Shown here piece after piece: positions 1-8,350 of a stretch of 28,534 bases of DNA. The notes under the pieces were generated by a model. It saw nothing but the letters and a program-made list of their open reading frames with translations, was not told the DNA's origin and did no database searches. A program made the translations under genes and the position numbers. Where the stretch lies: NCBI GenBank assembly GCA_937973555.1, contig CALJKL010000074.1:1-28534 (forward strand), read 5' to 3'. The stretch comes from an uncultured Flavobacteriales bacterium. Its GTDB lineage: Bacteria; Bacteroidota; Bacteroidia; Flavobacteriales; Weeksellaceae. Within the stretch, counting starts at the first letter, position 1. Every line of letters begins with the position of its first letter.

Positions 1-19
1 ACGTGTGCTCTTCCGATCT
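1..19. other. Illumina adapter remnant at contig end
   Basis: The first 19 bases, ACGTGTGCTCTTCCGATCT, equal the 3' end of the Illumina TruSeq read-2 adapter as I know it. They are untrimmed library sequence, not genome. Genomic sequence seems to start near base 20. This also says that the window edge is an assembly end, so linkage to the left of surE is unknown. Confidence 0.95.
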
Positions 20-33
20 ATTTAATAAAATGT

Positions 34-63
34 AAAAAGACTGCCAAATAAAGCAGTCTTTTT
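34..63 (-). terminator. Rho-independent terminator after surE
   Basis: An 11-bp perfect stem (AAAAAGACTGC at 34-44 with GCAGTCTTTTT at 53-63) encloses an 8-nt loop. Read on the minus strand it lies 24 nt past the surE stop and ends in a U run, as expected for intrinsic termination. The A-run on the other side would let it work in both directions. Confidence 0.85.
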
Positions 64-86
64 TATTTTAATGGTAGGAAATTAAT

Positions 87-854
87 TTAACTATTCAATA
101 CAGATGCTAATTCAGGGAGATATTCATGCGCTGTAAGATCAAATTTCACAGGCACCACAGAAACATACCCTTCTGCCAGAGCATTTTCGTCTGCATCTGC
201 TCCTTCGTCCATATTATTGAAGTATCCAGATAGCCAGTAATATTTTTTTCCATGTGGATTAATGCGTTCATCAAAGCTTTCTTCCCATTTTGCCTGTGCT
301 TGTCTACACACTTTGATCCCTTTGATTTCTGATTTTGGCAATTTAGGGATGTTTACATTCAGTACAATACCTTTTGGAAGGGGTTTTTCTAAAGTTTTTT
401 TTACAATTTCCTGAATAAAATCTTTCCCTTGATCAAAATCTGCATCCCAAGAAAAATCCAATAATGAGAATCCTATTGCCTGTAGCCCTTCTACCCCAGC
501 CTCTACCGCAGCACTCATGGTACCTGAGTATATGACATTGATGGATGAATTGGCCCCATGATTAATTCCTGAAACCACCAAATCTGGTTTTCTGTCAAGT
601 ATTTTATCCAAAGCAAATTTCACACAGTCTACGGGAGTTCCACTCAAGGAATAGTCTTTTTGAGGCCCATCTAAATTTATTTCTTCGAAAGTTAAAGTAG
701 AGTTGATGGTGATGGCATGCCCTTTACCGGATTGTGGAGAATTGGGTGCTACTACCACCACTTCTCCTACCTCGTTCATAAATTCTATCAGTTTTCTTAT
801 ACCGGGCGCGGTAATTCCATCATCATTGGTAACCAATATCAAAGGTTTTTTCAT
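87..854 (-). CDS. surE: 5'/3'-nucleotidase SurE
   Basis: A 255-residue protein of the SurE survival-protein family, a metal-dependent phosphatase that removes phosphate from nucleoside 5'- and 3'-monophosphates in the cytoplasm. The family metal ligands are visible: the N-terminal TNDDG motif gives D11 and D12, S42 sits in APNSPQSGKGH, and N98 is in the SGINHGAN motif. The later SGTMSAAVEAG motif also matches. Length is typical (about 250). The ATG at 854 gives MKKPLILVTNDDG, the usual N-terminus, and a TATTTTTG -7 element lies 17 nt upstream. The gene is transcribed alone toward a terminator and diverges from the DUF5686 gene. Nothing looks damaged. Confidence 0.96.
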   Translation of the reverse strand: MKKPLILVTNDDGITAPGIRKLIEFMNEVGEVVVVAPNSPQSGKGHAITINSTLTFEEINLDGPQKDYSLSGTPVDCVKFALDKILDRKPDLVVSGINHGANSSINVIYSGTMSAAVEAGVEGLQAIGFSLLDFSWDADFDQGKDFIQEIVKKTLEKPLPKGIVLNVNIPKLPKSEIKGIKVCRQAQAKWEESFDERINPHGKKYYWLSGYFNNMDEGADADENALAEGYVSVVPVKFDLTAHEYLPELASVLNS

Positions 855-870
855 AAGATAATTATTTGTA

Positions 871-878
871 CAAAAATA
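871..878 (-). promoter_or_regulatory. Bacteroidota-type -7 element for surE
   Basis: Minus-strand TATTTTTG fits the TAnnTTTG consensus of the Bacteroidota primary sigma factor and ends 17 nt before the surE ATG, which implies a short leader of about a dozen bases. No TTG -33 element is at normal spacing, so the call rests on the -7 element and its position. Confidence 0.5.
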
Positions 879-1064
879 AATTTTTTAGGCAAAACTTTTA
901 ATTAATTGGCAGGATTATTGTTTTTTAAAGCGATTTAAGAATAAATATGTATTAAAACTATTTTTTTTACCATTATGCAATAATGATTACACAAGAAAAA
1001 AGAAATTTTGCTTTATTTTGCGTGACCGTTTTTGAAAGTACTGGTTGAAATCATGCTGCTGTAT

Positions 1065-3347
1065 ATGAAATATTTTAAAATTTTATTACCATTAATCTTA
1101 TTGATTCCTTTTCTCGGGTTTTCTCAGGACGTTGAAAAATCTATTGAAGAAGTTTCTATTAAATCTTTCAAAAAAACTAAAAAAAGAGACAATCCGGCTT
1201 ATGAAATCCTACAGCAGGTGTGGGCACATAAGAAAAATAACGGGCTTGCCCAGTTTAAAGATTATCAGTTTGATGAATATGAGAAGATAGAAATAGACGT
1301 AAATAATCTAGACAGTGCCTTTACTAAAAATAAAATCTTCAATAAAGTAGATTTTATTTTCAAATACGCGGATACAGCCGGCAATAAAAATCAATTTACA
1401 TTACCTATTTTCTTGAACGAAACGGTCTTTAAAAAATACGGTAAAAACCAACCTTCTAAAAAGGAAAAAAAAGAAATTTTGGCTAATAAATCTTCAGGAT
1501 TTACCAATAATGAAGCGGTAGCCAATACGGCCAAAAACCTATATAAGGATATTGATATTTATGACAATGTTCTCAATTTTTTCAATATTGGGTTTACAAG
1601 CCCTATAGCCAAAGATGGATTTTTGAGTTATAACTACCAACTTATGGAAGATTCTTATGTTTTAGGAACAGAATGTTACCGTATACGCTATTTTCCCAAA
1701 AGAAAAGATGTACTGTCTATCTTCGGTACGATATATGTCTCTAAACAAAATTATGCTGTAGTAAAGGCCACATTGAAATCTTCAAAAAAAATTAACGTAA
1801 ATTTTGTCAATAATTTCTACAACGAATTAGAGTACTACTCTCCCAACGATTCTATATTTCTCCCAAGAAGAAATTATCAGGAAATAGAAATGTCTGTATT
1901 TGGTAAGAAGGAAAATTCCAAAGGATTGATATTAAAAAAAACAGCAATTTTTTCAGATTATCTTTTTAATCAAAATTTAAAAGAAGATATTTTTGACAAT
2001 AAAGCTGAGGCATTAAGTGATAAAACCCTTCAGAAAGATGATGATTTTTGGGAAAACAAAAGAAAGGAACCCCTTTCAGAATCAGAACAGAATATCTATA
2101 AAATGCTGGACGAACTTAATAAAGTTCCCAAATTCAAAAGAGCAGTAAGGCTTTATGAAACATTAGCCACAGGCTATTATAATGTTTATAACGCCATAGA
2201 CATAGGGGATTTATATTCCACTTTTGGGTATAATGATGTAGAAGGGCTAAGGCTAAGATTGGGTGCAAGAACCTACTTTTCTCCCAATGATATGTGGAGA
2301 GCAGCGTTTTATACTGCTTATGGTTTTAGGGACAAACAGCTGAAGTATGGTCTAGAGGCAAGGAAAATGTTTGACAGGAATAATCGTTTTACCCTAGGAA
2401 TAGGAACCAGAAGAGATATTATGCAGCTTGGGGCCCAGCTTACAACAGACGAAGGAATTATGACGCGTTCTTTTGCCTCCTCGGGGGTGCTGAATTCTGG
2501 GAACAATTTTTATTTGAGTTCTGTCAATCAAACCAGCGCATTTGCTGCCATCAATCCATTTAAAAACTTTACGTTAAGATTAGACGCCACTTTCCAGGAG
2601 ATCAAATCTGCCAATCCGGAAAGATTTTCTTTGAATTATTATAAAAACAATCAATTATTCTCGGAATTAAATGACACCAAACTGGCATTCAGCATTACAG
2701 CAAGGCCGGGCGCTAAATTTTCTCAATACGGGGTAGACCGATACGAGCACAGTACTTTAGCCCCCACCATGGTCTTGAAATATACACGAGGTTTAAAAGA
2801 TGTTCTAAATTCGGATTTTAATTATAGTAAACTTCAGTTTTATTATTTCCAGCCCATTCTGATTAAAAGTTTTGGAAGATTATTGCTGAACGCAGAAGCC
2901 GGAAAAAATTTCAATGCTGTTCCTCTTGCTCTCCAAAACGTTATTCCGGGCAATCAGTCTTATAGTCTTGTTCCTAATACTTTTGCGCTGTTAGATTATT
3001 ATGAATTTGTTGCAGATCAATATGTAACACTTCATACAGAGCACCACTTTAATGGAAAAATACTCTCTTACATACCTATTATTAAAAAGCTGAAATTCAG
3101 GGAAGTAGCATTTTACAGAATGGCATTGGGCAGCGTAAGCGACGCTTCTCTAAAGCTAAATTCTACCAATCTTCAGCTTCAGGCACCTAGCCAAAAACCA
3201 TATTATGAATATGGATTTGGGATAGAAAATATAGGTTTTGGAAATCTGAGATTGCTAAGAATAGATTTCAACTGGAGAGGCAATTATTTGGAAAAAACAG
3301 ATGCCAGAAAATTTGGAGTTAAATTCGGATTTCAATACAATTTCTAA
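1065..3347 (+). CDS. DUF5686 family outer-membrane protein
   Basis: A 760-residue DUF5686-family protein, widespread in Bacteroidota and of unknown function. The ATG at 1065 begins a clear signal peptide (MKYFKILLPLILLIPFLGFSQ), so I prefer it over the in-frame TTG at 1032 and ATG at 1053. The domain begins around residue 40 with NPAYEILQQVWAHKKNN, the usual DUF5686 opening. Many relatives carry a CarboxypepD_reg-like beta-sandwich before this point; here only about 20 residues separate the signal peptide from the domain, so it seems absent. The second half (from about residue 370) has alternating aromatic/polar strands and ends in FGVKFGFQYNF, an aromatic C-terminus typical of outer-membrane beta-barrels. 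It diverges from surE; no operon partner is visible. Role unknown. Confidence 0.85.
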   Translation: MKYFKILLPLILLIPFLGFSQDVEKSIEEVSIKSFKKTKKRDNPAYEILQQVWAHKKNNGLAQFKDYQFDEYEKIEIDVNNLDSAFTKNKIFNKVDFIFKYADTAGNKNQFTLPIFLNETVFKKYGKNQPSKKEKKEILANKSSGFTNNEAVANTAKNLYKDIDIYDNVLNFFNIGFTSPIAKDGFLSYNYQLMEDSYVLGTECYRIRYFPKRKDVLSIFGTIYVSKQNYAVVKATLKSSKKINVNFVNNFYNELEYYSPNDSIFLPRRNYQEIEMSVFGKKENSKGLILKKTAIFSDYLFNQNLKEDIFDNKAEALSDKTLQKDDDFWENKRKEPLSESEQNIYKMLDELNKVPKFKRAVRLYETLATGYYNVYNAIDIGDLYSTFGYNDVEGLRLRLGARTYFSPNDMWRAAFYTAYGFRDKQLKYGLEARKMFDRNNRFTLGIGTRRDIMQLGAQLTTDEGIMTRSFASSGVLNSGNNFYLSSVNQTSAFAAINPFKNFTLRLDATFQEIKSANPERFSLNYYKNNQLFSELNDTKLAFSITARPGAKFSQYGVDRYEHSTLAPTMVLKYTRGLKDVLNSDFNYSKLQFYYFQPILIKSFGRLLLNAEAGKNFNAVPLALQNVIPGNQSYSLVPNTFALLDYYEFVADQYVTLHTEHHFNGKILSYIPIIKKLKFREVAFYRMALGSVSDASLKLNSTNLQLQAPSQKPYYEYGFGIENIGFGNLRLLRIDFNWRGNYLEKTDARKFGVKFGFQYNF

Positions 3348-3622
3348 ACATTTCATAAAACAGTAACACGATACAATTTGTATTTTGACATTTCTGCTTA
3401 ATGCATTAATTTTGAATTCTTTACATCCGCATAAATAATTTTATCTACAAATATTGTGTTTATTGTATAAAAATAGTATTTGTAAAAGCAAAAATGTATA
3501 TTTAGATTTAAGAAAAAAATGCACCTTTGCATTGTAAGAAGAATATTAAAAAATTCGTAATTAAAATATTCTGTAACGAAACTTTATTAATGATAACCCA
3601 TTATAAAATAATTTTTATAAAA

Positions 3623-5743
3623 ATGTTCAAAAAATTCAGACTCAATACGCTGCTGTTTATAGCGCCATTAATCACGCTGATGTTTTGCTTCAATGCGCCT
3701 CAAAATGATGACGAGAAGATGCAAACCATTATGATTAGTGTAAGAAACACCCTTTCTTATTTGCACTATTCTCCAAAACCCATCAATGATGCATATTCTA
3801 TAGATGTGTATGATAAGTATTTGGAAATGCTGGATCCAGGGAAAAGATTTTTCCTGCAGTCTGAGATAGATGAATTCAGCAAGCATAAAACAAAACTTGA
3901 TGATTATCTCAACAAAGGAGATCTTACTTTCTATAAACTCACTGTAGATAAACTATATGCAAGAACGGCAGAAATAGAAAAGATTACCGAAGATATTTTG
4001 AGCAAGCCCATCAATTTTGACGAAAAAGACGAATTGATTTTGGAATCTAAACTAAAAAAATTCCCGCAAAATAATGAGGAATTGCGTGAAGAATGGAAAA
4101 GATACATCAAGTACAATATTCTCCAAGAAATAGAAACCCTTAATGCTAAAGAAGAAGCTCAAAAAGAGAAAAAAGACAGCGTAAACCGCTTGAAACTAAA
4201 AGATACGATAAAACTAGAAATCCTCACCCCTCAGCAAAAACAGGTAAAGGCCACAGAAGAAGTAAAAGATCTTATGGCTTCTATGTTCAAGAGATTCCAA
4301 AAACGAAAAAAAATGAATTGGTTTTCTGTGTACATGAATGCTTATGCAGAAGTATTTGATCCGCATACCAATTATTTTTCGCCACAAGATAAAGAAGATT
4401 TTGATGTCAACTTTGCAGGAAAGGTAATAGGAATAGGAGCTACCATCCAAGAAAAGAAAGGGAAAATAATAATAGGAACTTTAGTAGTTGGAGCGCCGGC
4501 CTGGAAATCGAAACAAATTTCTGAAGGAGACGAAATCTTAAAGGTAAAATCCAAAAAAGATGAAGACCCTATTAATGTTTCCGGAATGCTTTCAGACGAG
4601 GCAGTAAGGCTGATAAGAGGTGAAAAAGGCACTGAAGTGGCGCTTACCCTTAAGAAAAAAGATGGAAGCATAAAAGAAGTGAAAATGATTCGCGAGGAAG
4701 TGGCTATAGAAGATACTTTTGCAAGAAGTATTATAGTAAATGCTCCGAACGGAAAAAAATACGGCTTCATCAATTTGCCAAGTTTCAACGCCGATTTTGA
4801 AGACGCAAAAGGAAGAAATGCTTCAGACGATTTAAAAGCAGAGCTGCTGAAGCTTAAAGCCCAAAAAGTAGAAGGAATTATTTTGGATTTGAGAAATAAC
4901 GGTGGTGGTTCATTAACAGAAGTAGTAGACATTATGGGGCTTTTTATGAATAGCGGCCCTGTGGTACAGATAAAAGACGGGAATGGCAAAGTGCAAGTGA
5001 TGAAAAACAAACAGAATGCACCAATATGGACGGGCCCTTTGGTTATTATGCAGAACGAGCTTTCTGCTTCTGCTTCAGAAATTCTTGCAGGAGCCATGAA
5101 GGATTATGGACGCGCAGTAATTGTAGGTTCTCCTAATTCTTATGGAAAAGGAACCGTGCAGACTTTTGTAGAACTTAATAGATTTTTAAATACCAATGAC
5201 GATTTTGGTGCCTTGAAACTTACCATTCAGAAATTCTACAGAATCAACGGAAAATCTACCCAGTTGAAAGGAGTAGATTCTGATGTGCCAATGAAAGACC
5301 TTTTCAGTTATGAAGAAGTGGGTGAGCGATATGATAAATTTGCCTTGCCTTGGGATCAGCTCAACAGTACTAATTTTACAGTATTAGATAAGACCAATCT
5401 TCAAAACCTTGAAAAAAACAGCCTTAATAGATTGGCACAAAATAAGAATTATCAGTTGTTGATAGAGTCTGCACAATGGAAAGAACAGTTGGATAAAGAA
5501 GAAAAAGTAACCCTTAATATGAAGGAGTTTGAAGCATTGATGAAAACCAGAAAAGACCAAATAGAGAAATACAAATCTTTATTGAAATACAACAATGGTC
5601 TGAAATTTACCCTTCATGCAGATGAGGCTGCCAGAGGAAAAAAAGATGAGGTTTTCGCCAAAAAATCTGACAACTGGACCAAAAATCTTAAAAGAGACCT
5701 TTACCTGCAGGAAACAGTAAACATCATCTCCGAAATGAAATAG
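3623..5743 (+). CDS. prc: Carboxy-terminal (tail-specific) processing protease, S41A family
   Basis: A periplasmic serine protease of the Prc/Tsp type, 706 residues (E. coli Prc is about 680). Order: hydrophobic signal segment (MFKKFRLNTLLFIAPLITLM); alpha-helical N-terminal Tsp domain (about 40-240); PDZ domain (about 255-350, beginning near GKVIGIGATIQ and containing EGDEILKVK); S41 peptidase core; C-terminal helical DUF3340-type region. The Ser/Lys dyad is visible: S483 in ELSASASEILAG and K509 in SYGKGTVQT, numbered from the 3623 start. The substrate-groove motif LRNNGGGS is also present. I chose ATG 3623 because the upstream in-frame extension to a TTG at 3527 is not signal-like. The 275-nt upstream gap has weak -7-like sequences only (CACCTTTG at 3522, TATATTTA at 3497). 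Followed by a strong hairpin terminator. Confidence 0.92.
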   Translation: MFKKFRLNTLLFIAPLITLMFCFNAPQNDDEKMQTIMISVRNTLSYLHYSPKPINDAYSIDVYDKYLEMLDPGKRFFLQSEIDEFSKHKTKLDDYLNKGDLTFYKLTVDKLYARTAEIEKITEDILSKPINFDEKDELILESKLKKFPQNNEELREEWKRYIKYNILQEIETLNAKEEAQKEKKDSVNRLKLKDTIKLEILTPQQKQVKATEEVKDLMASMFKRFQKRKKMNWFSVYMNAYAEVFDPHTNYFSPQDKEDFDVNFAGKVIGIGATIQEKKGKIIIGTLVVGAPAWKSKQISEGDEILKVKSKKDEDPINVSGMLSDEAVRLIRGEKGTEVALTLKKKDGSIKEVKMIREEVAIEDTFARSIIVNAPNGKKYGFINLPSFNADFEDAKGRNASDDLKAELLKLKAQKVEGIILDLRNNGGGSLTEVVDIMGLFMNSGPVVQIKDGNGKVQVMKNKQNAPIWTGPLVIMQNELSASASEILAGAMKDYGRAVIVGSPNSYGKGTVQTFVELNRFLNTNDDFGALKLTIQKFYRINGKSTQLKGVDSDVPMKDLFSYEEVGERYDKFALPWDQLNSTNFTVLDKTNLQNLEKNSLNRLAQNKNYQLLIESAQWKEQLDKEEKVTLNMKEFEALMKTRKDQIEKYKSLLKYNNGLKFTLHADEAARGKKDEVFAKKSDNWTKNLKRDLYLQETVNIISEMK

Positions 5744-5759
5744 GCATCTATGATAAAAT

Positions 5760-5792
5760 AAAAACCCACCAAGATTTTCTTGGTGGGTTTTT
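5760..5792. terminator. Bidirectional terminator between prc and the T9SS cargo gene
   Basis: A perfect 15-bp stem (5760-5774 with 5778-5792; core ACCCACCAAGA/TCTTGGTGGGT) closes a 3-nt nominal loop and has A and U runs on both sides. It lies between two convergent genes (stops at 5743 and 5813) and should end transcription of both. Confidence 0.93.
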
Positions 5793-5812
5793 ATTTTATG
5801 GAAAAATTTTTC

Positions 5813-7731
5813 TTATTGTTTAATCAGTTTAATCGTTTTAGTGCCAATTTTAAGGAAATAAGCCCCTTTTGGCAAACTTTGGAGATTAATTCTTTCATTG
5901 TCTTTTACTGATCTTTGCAGGATGAATTTACCGGTTGAATCAAATATTTTTAAAGATTCTGTTCCTGTAATTCCTTTTACAAAAAATTCAGAATTAAATG
6001 GATTTGGATAAACTACGATCTCATTCTTCATAGCTGTATTTGTAGAAAGGCTTCCCGAAGCAACCATACTAACACTTGTGGAACCATTTGCGGTAACGCC
6101 ATTAATCGCAAAAGTAATATTTGCTGTTCCTACAGTTGTAGAGCTCGTTAATAAAACAGTATACGTACCATTATTATTGTCTACAACATTTCCTAAAGTG
6201 CCCAAACTAGAAGAAACGGTGATGTTTCCTCCACTAGTGGTTAAATAATTACCTAATGAGTCTTTCAAGCGAATTGTAATTATAGAAATTGAACTTCCAT
6301 CAGCGGCAACAATTGGCTGGTTAACAGAAATTTCAGAAGTGGTAGGACTAGCCACAACAGGAACATAACCGCATAGAGAAAGTGATGGTGTACCTGAACA
6401 TGAAGCGTAATAGGTGTTAAGTCCAGAATCTGTAGTCGTGCCATCGCCCATACTACCATTAGTTCTGTGTCCTACGTAACAAAATTGAGAGGTTCCCTCT
6501 CTTAAAAACACCAAAGTATGTCCTCCTAGTTCTGCAGATACAGCTTTATAACCAGCTTGATAACTAACAGGGAGCCCTGGGTCATAAGTGGTGCCCAAAG
6601 AACCTGTAATAGTCCCGTCTGATGTTCTGCCTAGCATAGAATTGTTGTTATTTCCCCAGGTGTATATTTTACCATCTGTAGTTATAGCAGCAACTCCTGG
6701 GTTAACAGCACAATGCTCTTGAGGAGTGAAATTGGTAACATTGGTAAAATTAGTGGTAGAGTTTACTTTAACATTTACCCAAGATTTATTTTCGGTTGTA
6801 GTGAAGTCTCCACATTGTTTTCCAGAGTTATCCCCAAGCGCGTGTATAGTTCACCGGAATTACTTAAAAGATAATAAGTGTTATTGATGTTTCCTCCTCC
6901 GGTAACGCCAATCATTTTGGGAATATTGTTTAAATTAAATTCAGAAGGCAATGTCATTAAGGTGGCAAAATTTCTTGCAGCAGCAACAGAGCCATTTCCT
7001 AAATAGGTGGTGTTTCCCCAGGTATAAACGTTTCCATTTGAGGTCATCGCCATAAATGCATTGTTTGTATCACTCGTTGCTTGGCCTCTTAGAGCTACAA
7101 CGTTTGATAAATATGTATTAGCATCAATTTTTACCTGTTTCCAAGCAGAACCTGTAGAACTTGCATTGGCAGCGCCATTAGCCTCTGCAGTTGTGGTTAA
7201 TTGAGTTAAGATATATACATTTCCTCCTGCGCTTGGCTTAGTAAGAATCATTAAAGTCTGATAAGTGCCCACAAGCATTTGGACGTCTTGAGGAGTAATG
7301 CCAGTTGGCAACCCTGCAGTTGTAGCTCCCGTTGGGCTGATAATTTTACCAAAAGCTGCAGTAGATTTAATTGTAGAATTTACCACAGTACCCGTTTTCC
7401 CCCAAGCATATAATCCGCTTGTTGTTAAAATTACGGCTTGATCTTGAACGCCAGCGCCTCCACTGGTTCCTCCAATTGTCGCCTTATAAACAACATCGTT
7501 TGCAGGAAGTGCGCTATAATTAGAATTGTTAATTGGAGTTGGTGATAATTGTCCAGAACTACCATCAGCTGCTAATCCGCTACCCCAAGCAACAAAAGTA
7601 CCATCTGTCATTTGTGCTACCGAAGAATGGTATCCACTTACAATTTTATCATATTTCTGAGATGGCTCACATTGAGAAAAATGTAAAATTGGCAATAATA
7701 ATACTAAAAAGTATTTAAAAACGTTTTTCAT
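5813..7731 (-). pseudogene. Secreted RCC1-repeat/Ig-like protein with T9SS type A sorting domain, frameshifted
   Basis: One gene split over two frames. The N-terminal part (7731 to about 6845) has a signal peptide (MKNVFKYFLVLLLPILHFSQ) and RCC1-type repeats (motifs such as GTFVAWGSG, GLYAWGKTG, GNVYTWGNT). It then runs into a stop at 6775. The other frame continues without a gap (ALGDNSGKQCGDFTTTENK, then KIYTWGNNNNSMLG), followed by an invasin-like Ig domain (VAADGSSISIITIRLKD to about TANGSTSVSM) and a C-terminal T9SS type A sorting domain (VVYPNPFNSEFFVKG ... LPKGAYFLKIGTKTIKLIKQ). The 1919-nt span is one base short of a multiple of three, so a single lost base near 6838-6845 explains everything; the repaired product would have about 639 residues. 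The start is supported by TATATTTG at 7747-7754. Whether this is a true mutation or a sequence error cannot be told here. Presumed exported cell-surface or secreted protein of unknown target. Confidence 0.85.
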
Positions 7732-7746
7732 ATTGAATAATTTTTG

Positions 7747-7754
7747 CAAATATA
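7747..7754 (-). promoter_or_regulatory. -7 promoter element of the T9SS cargo gene
   Basis: Minus-strand TATATTTG is an exact TAnnTTTG match, 15 nt before the ATG at 7731. It supports that start over an in-frame upstream start at 7782, which lies upstream of this element. No clear TTG -33 element at normal spacing. Confidence 0.55.
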
Positions 7755-7894
7755 AAAAAAATATTGCGTTATTTATATTCATTACATAGTATTTGGCTCA
7801 GGATTCATATCGAATTTATCTTGCCATATTAAAAAGTGAGGCTCAAGAAATAAAAAAAACTAAAAACAAGAAAAATATTAGAATATAAAAACAA

Positions 7895-7927
7895 AAAACG
7901 CTGTTAATCTTAGATCAACAGCGTTTT
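7895..7927 (-). terminator. Terminator after the tRNA cluster
   Basis: An 11-bp perfect stem (AAAACGCTGTT at 7895-7905 with AACAGCGTTTT at 7917-7927) sits 4 nt past the 3' end of tRNA-Leu(TAA). On the minus strand it is followed by a U-rich tail (TTTTTTGTTTTT). Confidence 0.88.
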
Positions 7928-7931
7928 AATG

Positions 7932-8015
7932 TACCCCAGACGGGACTTGAACCCGTACGTCCTTGCGGACACAGGATTTTAAGTCCTGCGTGTCTACCAG
8001 TTCCACCACCAGGGC
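7932..8015 (-). tRNA. tRNA-Leu (anticodon TAA)
   Basis: An 84-nt class II tRNA. The acceptor arms GCCCTGG and CTGGGGT pair with G-U wobbles, then discriminator A. The anticodon stem-loop GCAGGACTTAAAATCCTG places TAA in the loop. A long variable arm (TGTCCGCAAGGACGT) and the T-arm GGGTTCAAGTCCC follow. The CCA end is not encoded (CAT follows). Last gene of a three-tRNA minus-strand unit. Confidence 0.95.
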
Positions 8016-8024
8016 AAGAAACTG

Positions 8025-8097
8025 AGCGAAAAACGGGATTCGAACCCGCGACCCCAACCTTGGCAAGGTTGTGCTCTACCAGCTGAGCTATTTTCGC
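8025..8097 (-). tRNA. tRNA-Gly (anticodon GCC)
   Basis: A 73-nt cloverleaf: acceptor GCGAAAA/TTTTCGC, D-arm GCTCAGCTGGTAGAGC, anticodon stem-loop CAACCTTGCCAAGGTTG with GCC, T-arm GCGGGTTCGAATCCCGT, discriminator T. No CCA is encoded (CAG follows). It lies between the two leucine tRNAs with spacers of about 9 nt. Confidence 0.96.
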
Positions 8098-8106
8098 AAT
8101 TCTTGG

Positions 8107-8188
8107 TGCGGATGAAGGGACTCGAACCCCCACGCCTCACGGCACCAGATCCTAAGTCTGGCGTGGCTACCAATTACACCACATCCGC
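8107..8188 (-). tRNA. tRNA-Leu (anticodon TAG)
   Basis: An 82-nt class II tRNA: acceptor GCGGATG/CATCCGC, anticodon stem-loop CCAGACTTAGGATCTGG with TAG, long variable arm (TGCCGTGAGGCGT), T-arm GGGGGTTCGAGTCCC and discriminator A. Unlike its two neighbours it is followed by an encoded CCA (8104-8106). First gene of the cluster, behind a good promoter at 8223-8254. Confidence 0.95.
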
Positions 8189-8222
8189 TTGTCAAAAGAC
8201 CTTCTGTTCTTTTTTGTGAGTG

Positions 8223-8254
8223 CAAATATAAAAACTTTTTCCTTATCATCACAA
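8223..8254 (-). promoter_or_regulatory. Promoter of the tRNA cluster
   Basis: On the minus strand a TTG (-33; 8252-8254) is followed after 21 nt by TATATTTG (-7; 8223-8230). Both elements and their spacing fit the Bacteroidota sigma-A consensus. The first tRNA begins 34 nt downstream, which leaves a short 5' leader for RNase P removal. Confidence 0.75.
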
Positions 8255-8350
8255 TTTTTTCCTAAAAAAATAAATTTTCAAAATTTATCCGCAATTCATT
8301 TTATTATCTTTTACTTTTTATTACTTTTACACTTTAAGAAATCAAAAACT

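Noticed and set aside
1032..1064. TTG/ATG starts upstream for the DUF5686 protein
   Set aside because: They would put a polar stretch before the signal peptide; the ATG at 1065 gives a standard signal sequence.
3527..3622. Longer prc reading frame from TTG at 3527
   Set aside because: The added 32 residues are basic and AT-driven and would bury the signal segment.
4372..5097. 241-codon minus-strand open frame inside prc
   Set aside because: It lies fully antisense to a conserved protease gene and its translation is low-complexity (Ser/Phe/Pro-rich), as expected for a shadow frame.
7915..8133. 72-codon minus-strand open frame over the tRNA genes
   Set aside because: Its translation comes from tRNA sequence (the typical false MGVRVPSSAP-type protein).
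8189..8350. N-terminal extension of the DUF3127 frame
   Set aside because: It overlaps the tRNA promoter and is Phe-rich AT translation; ATG 8351 matches the family start.
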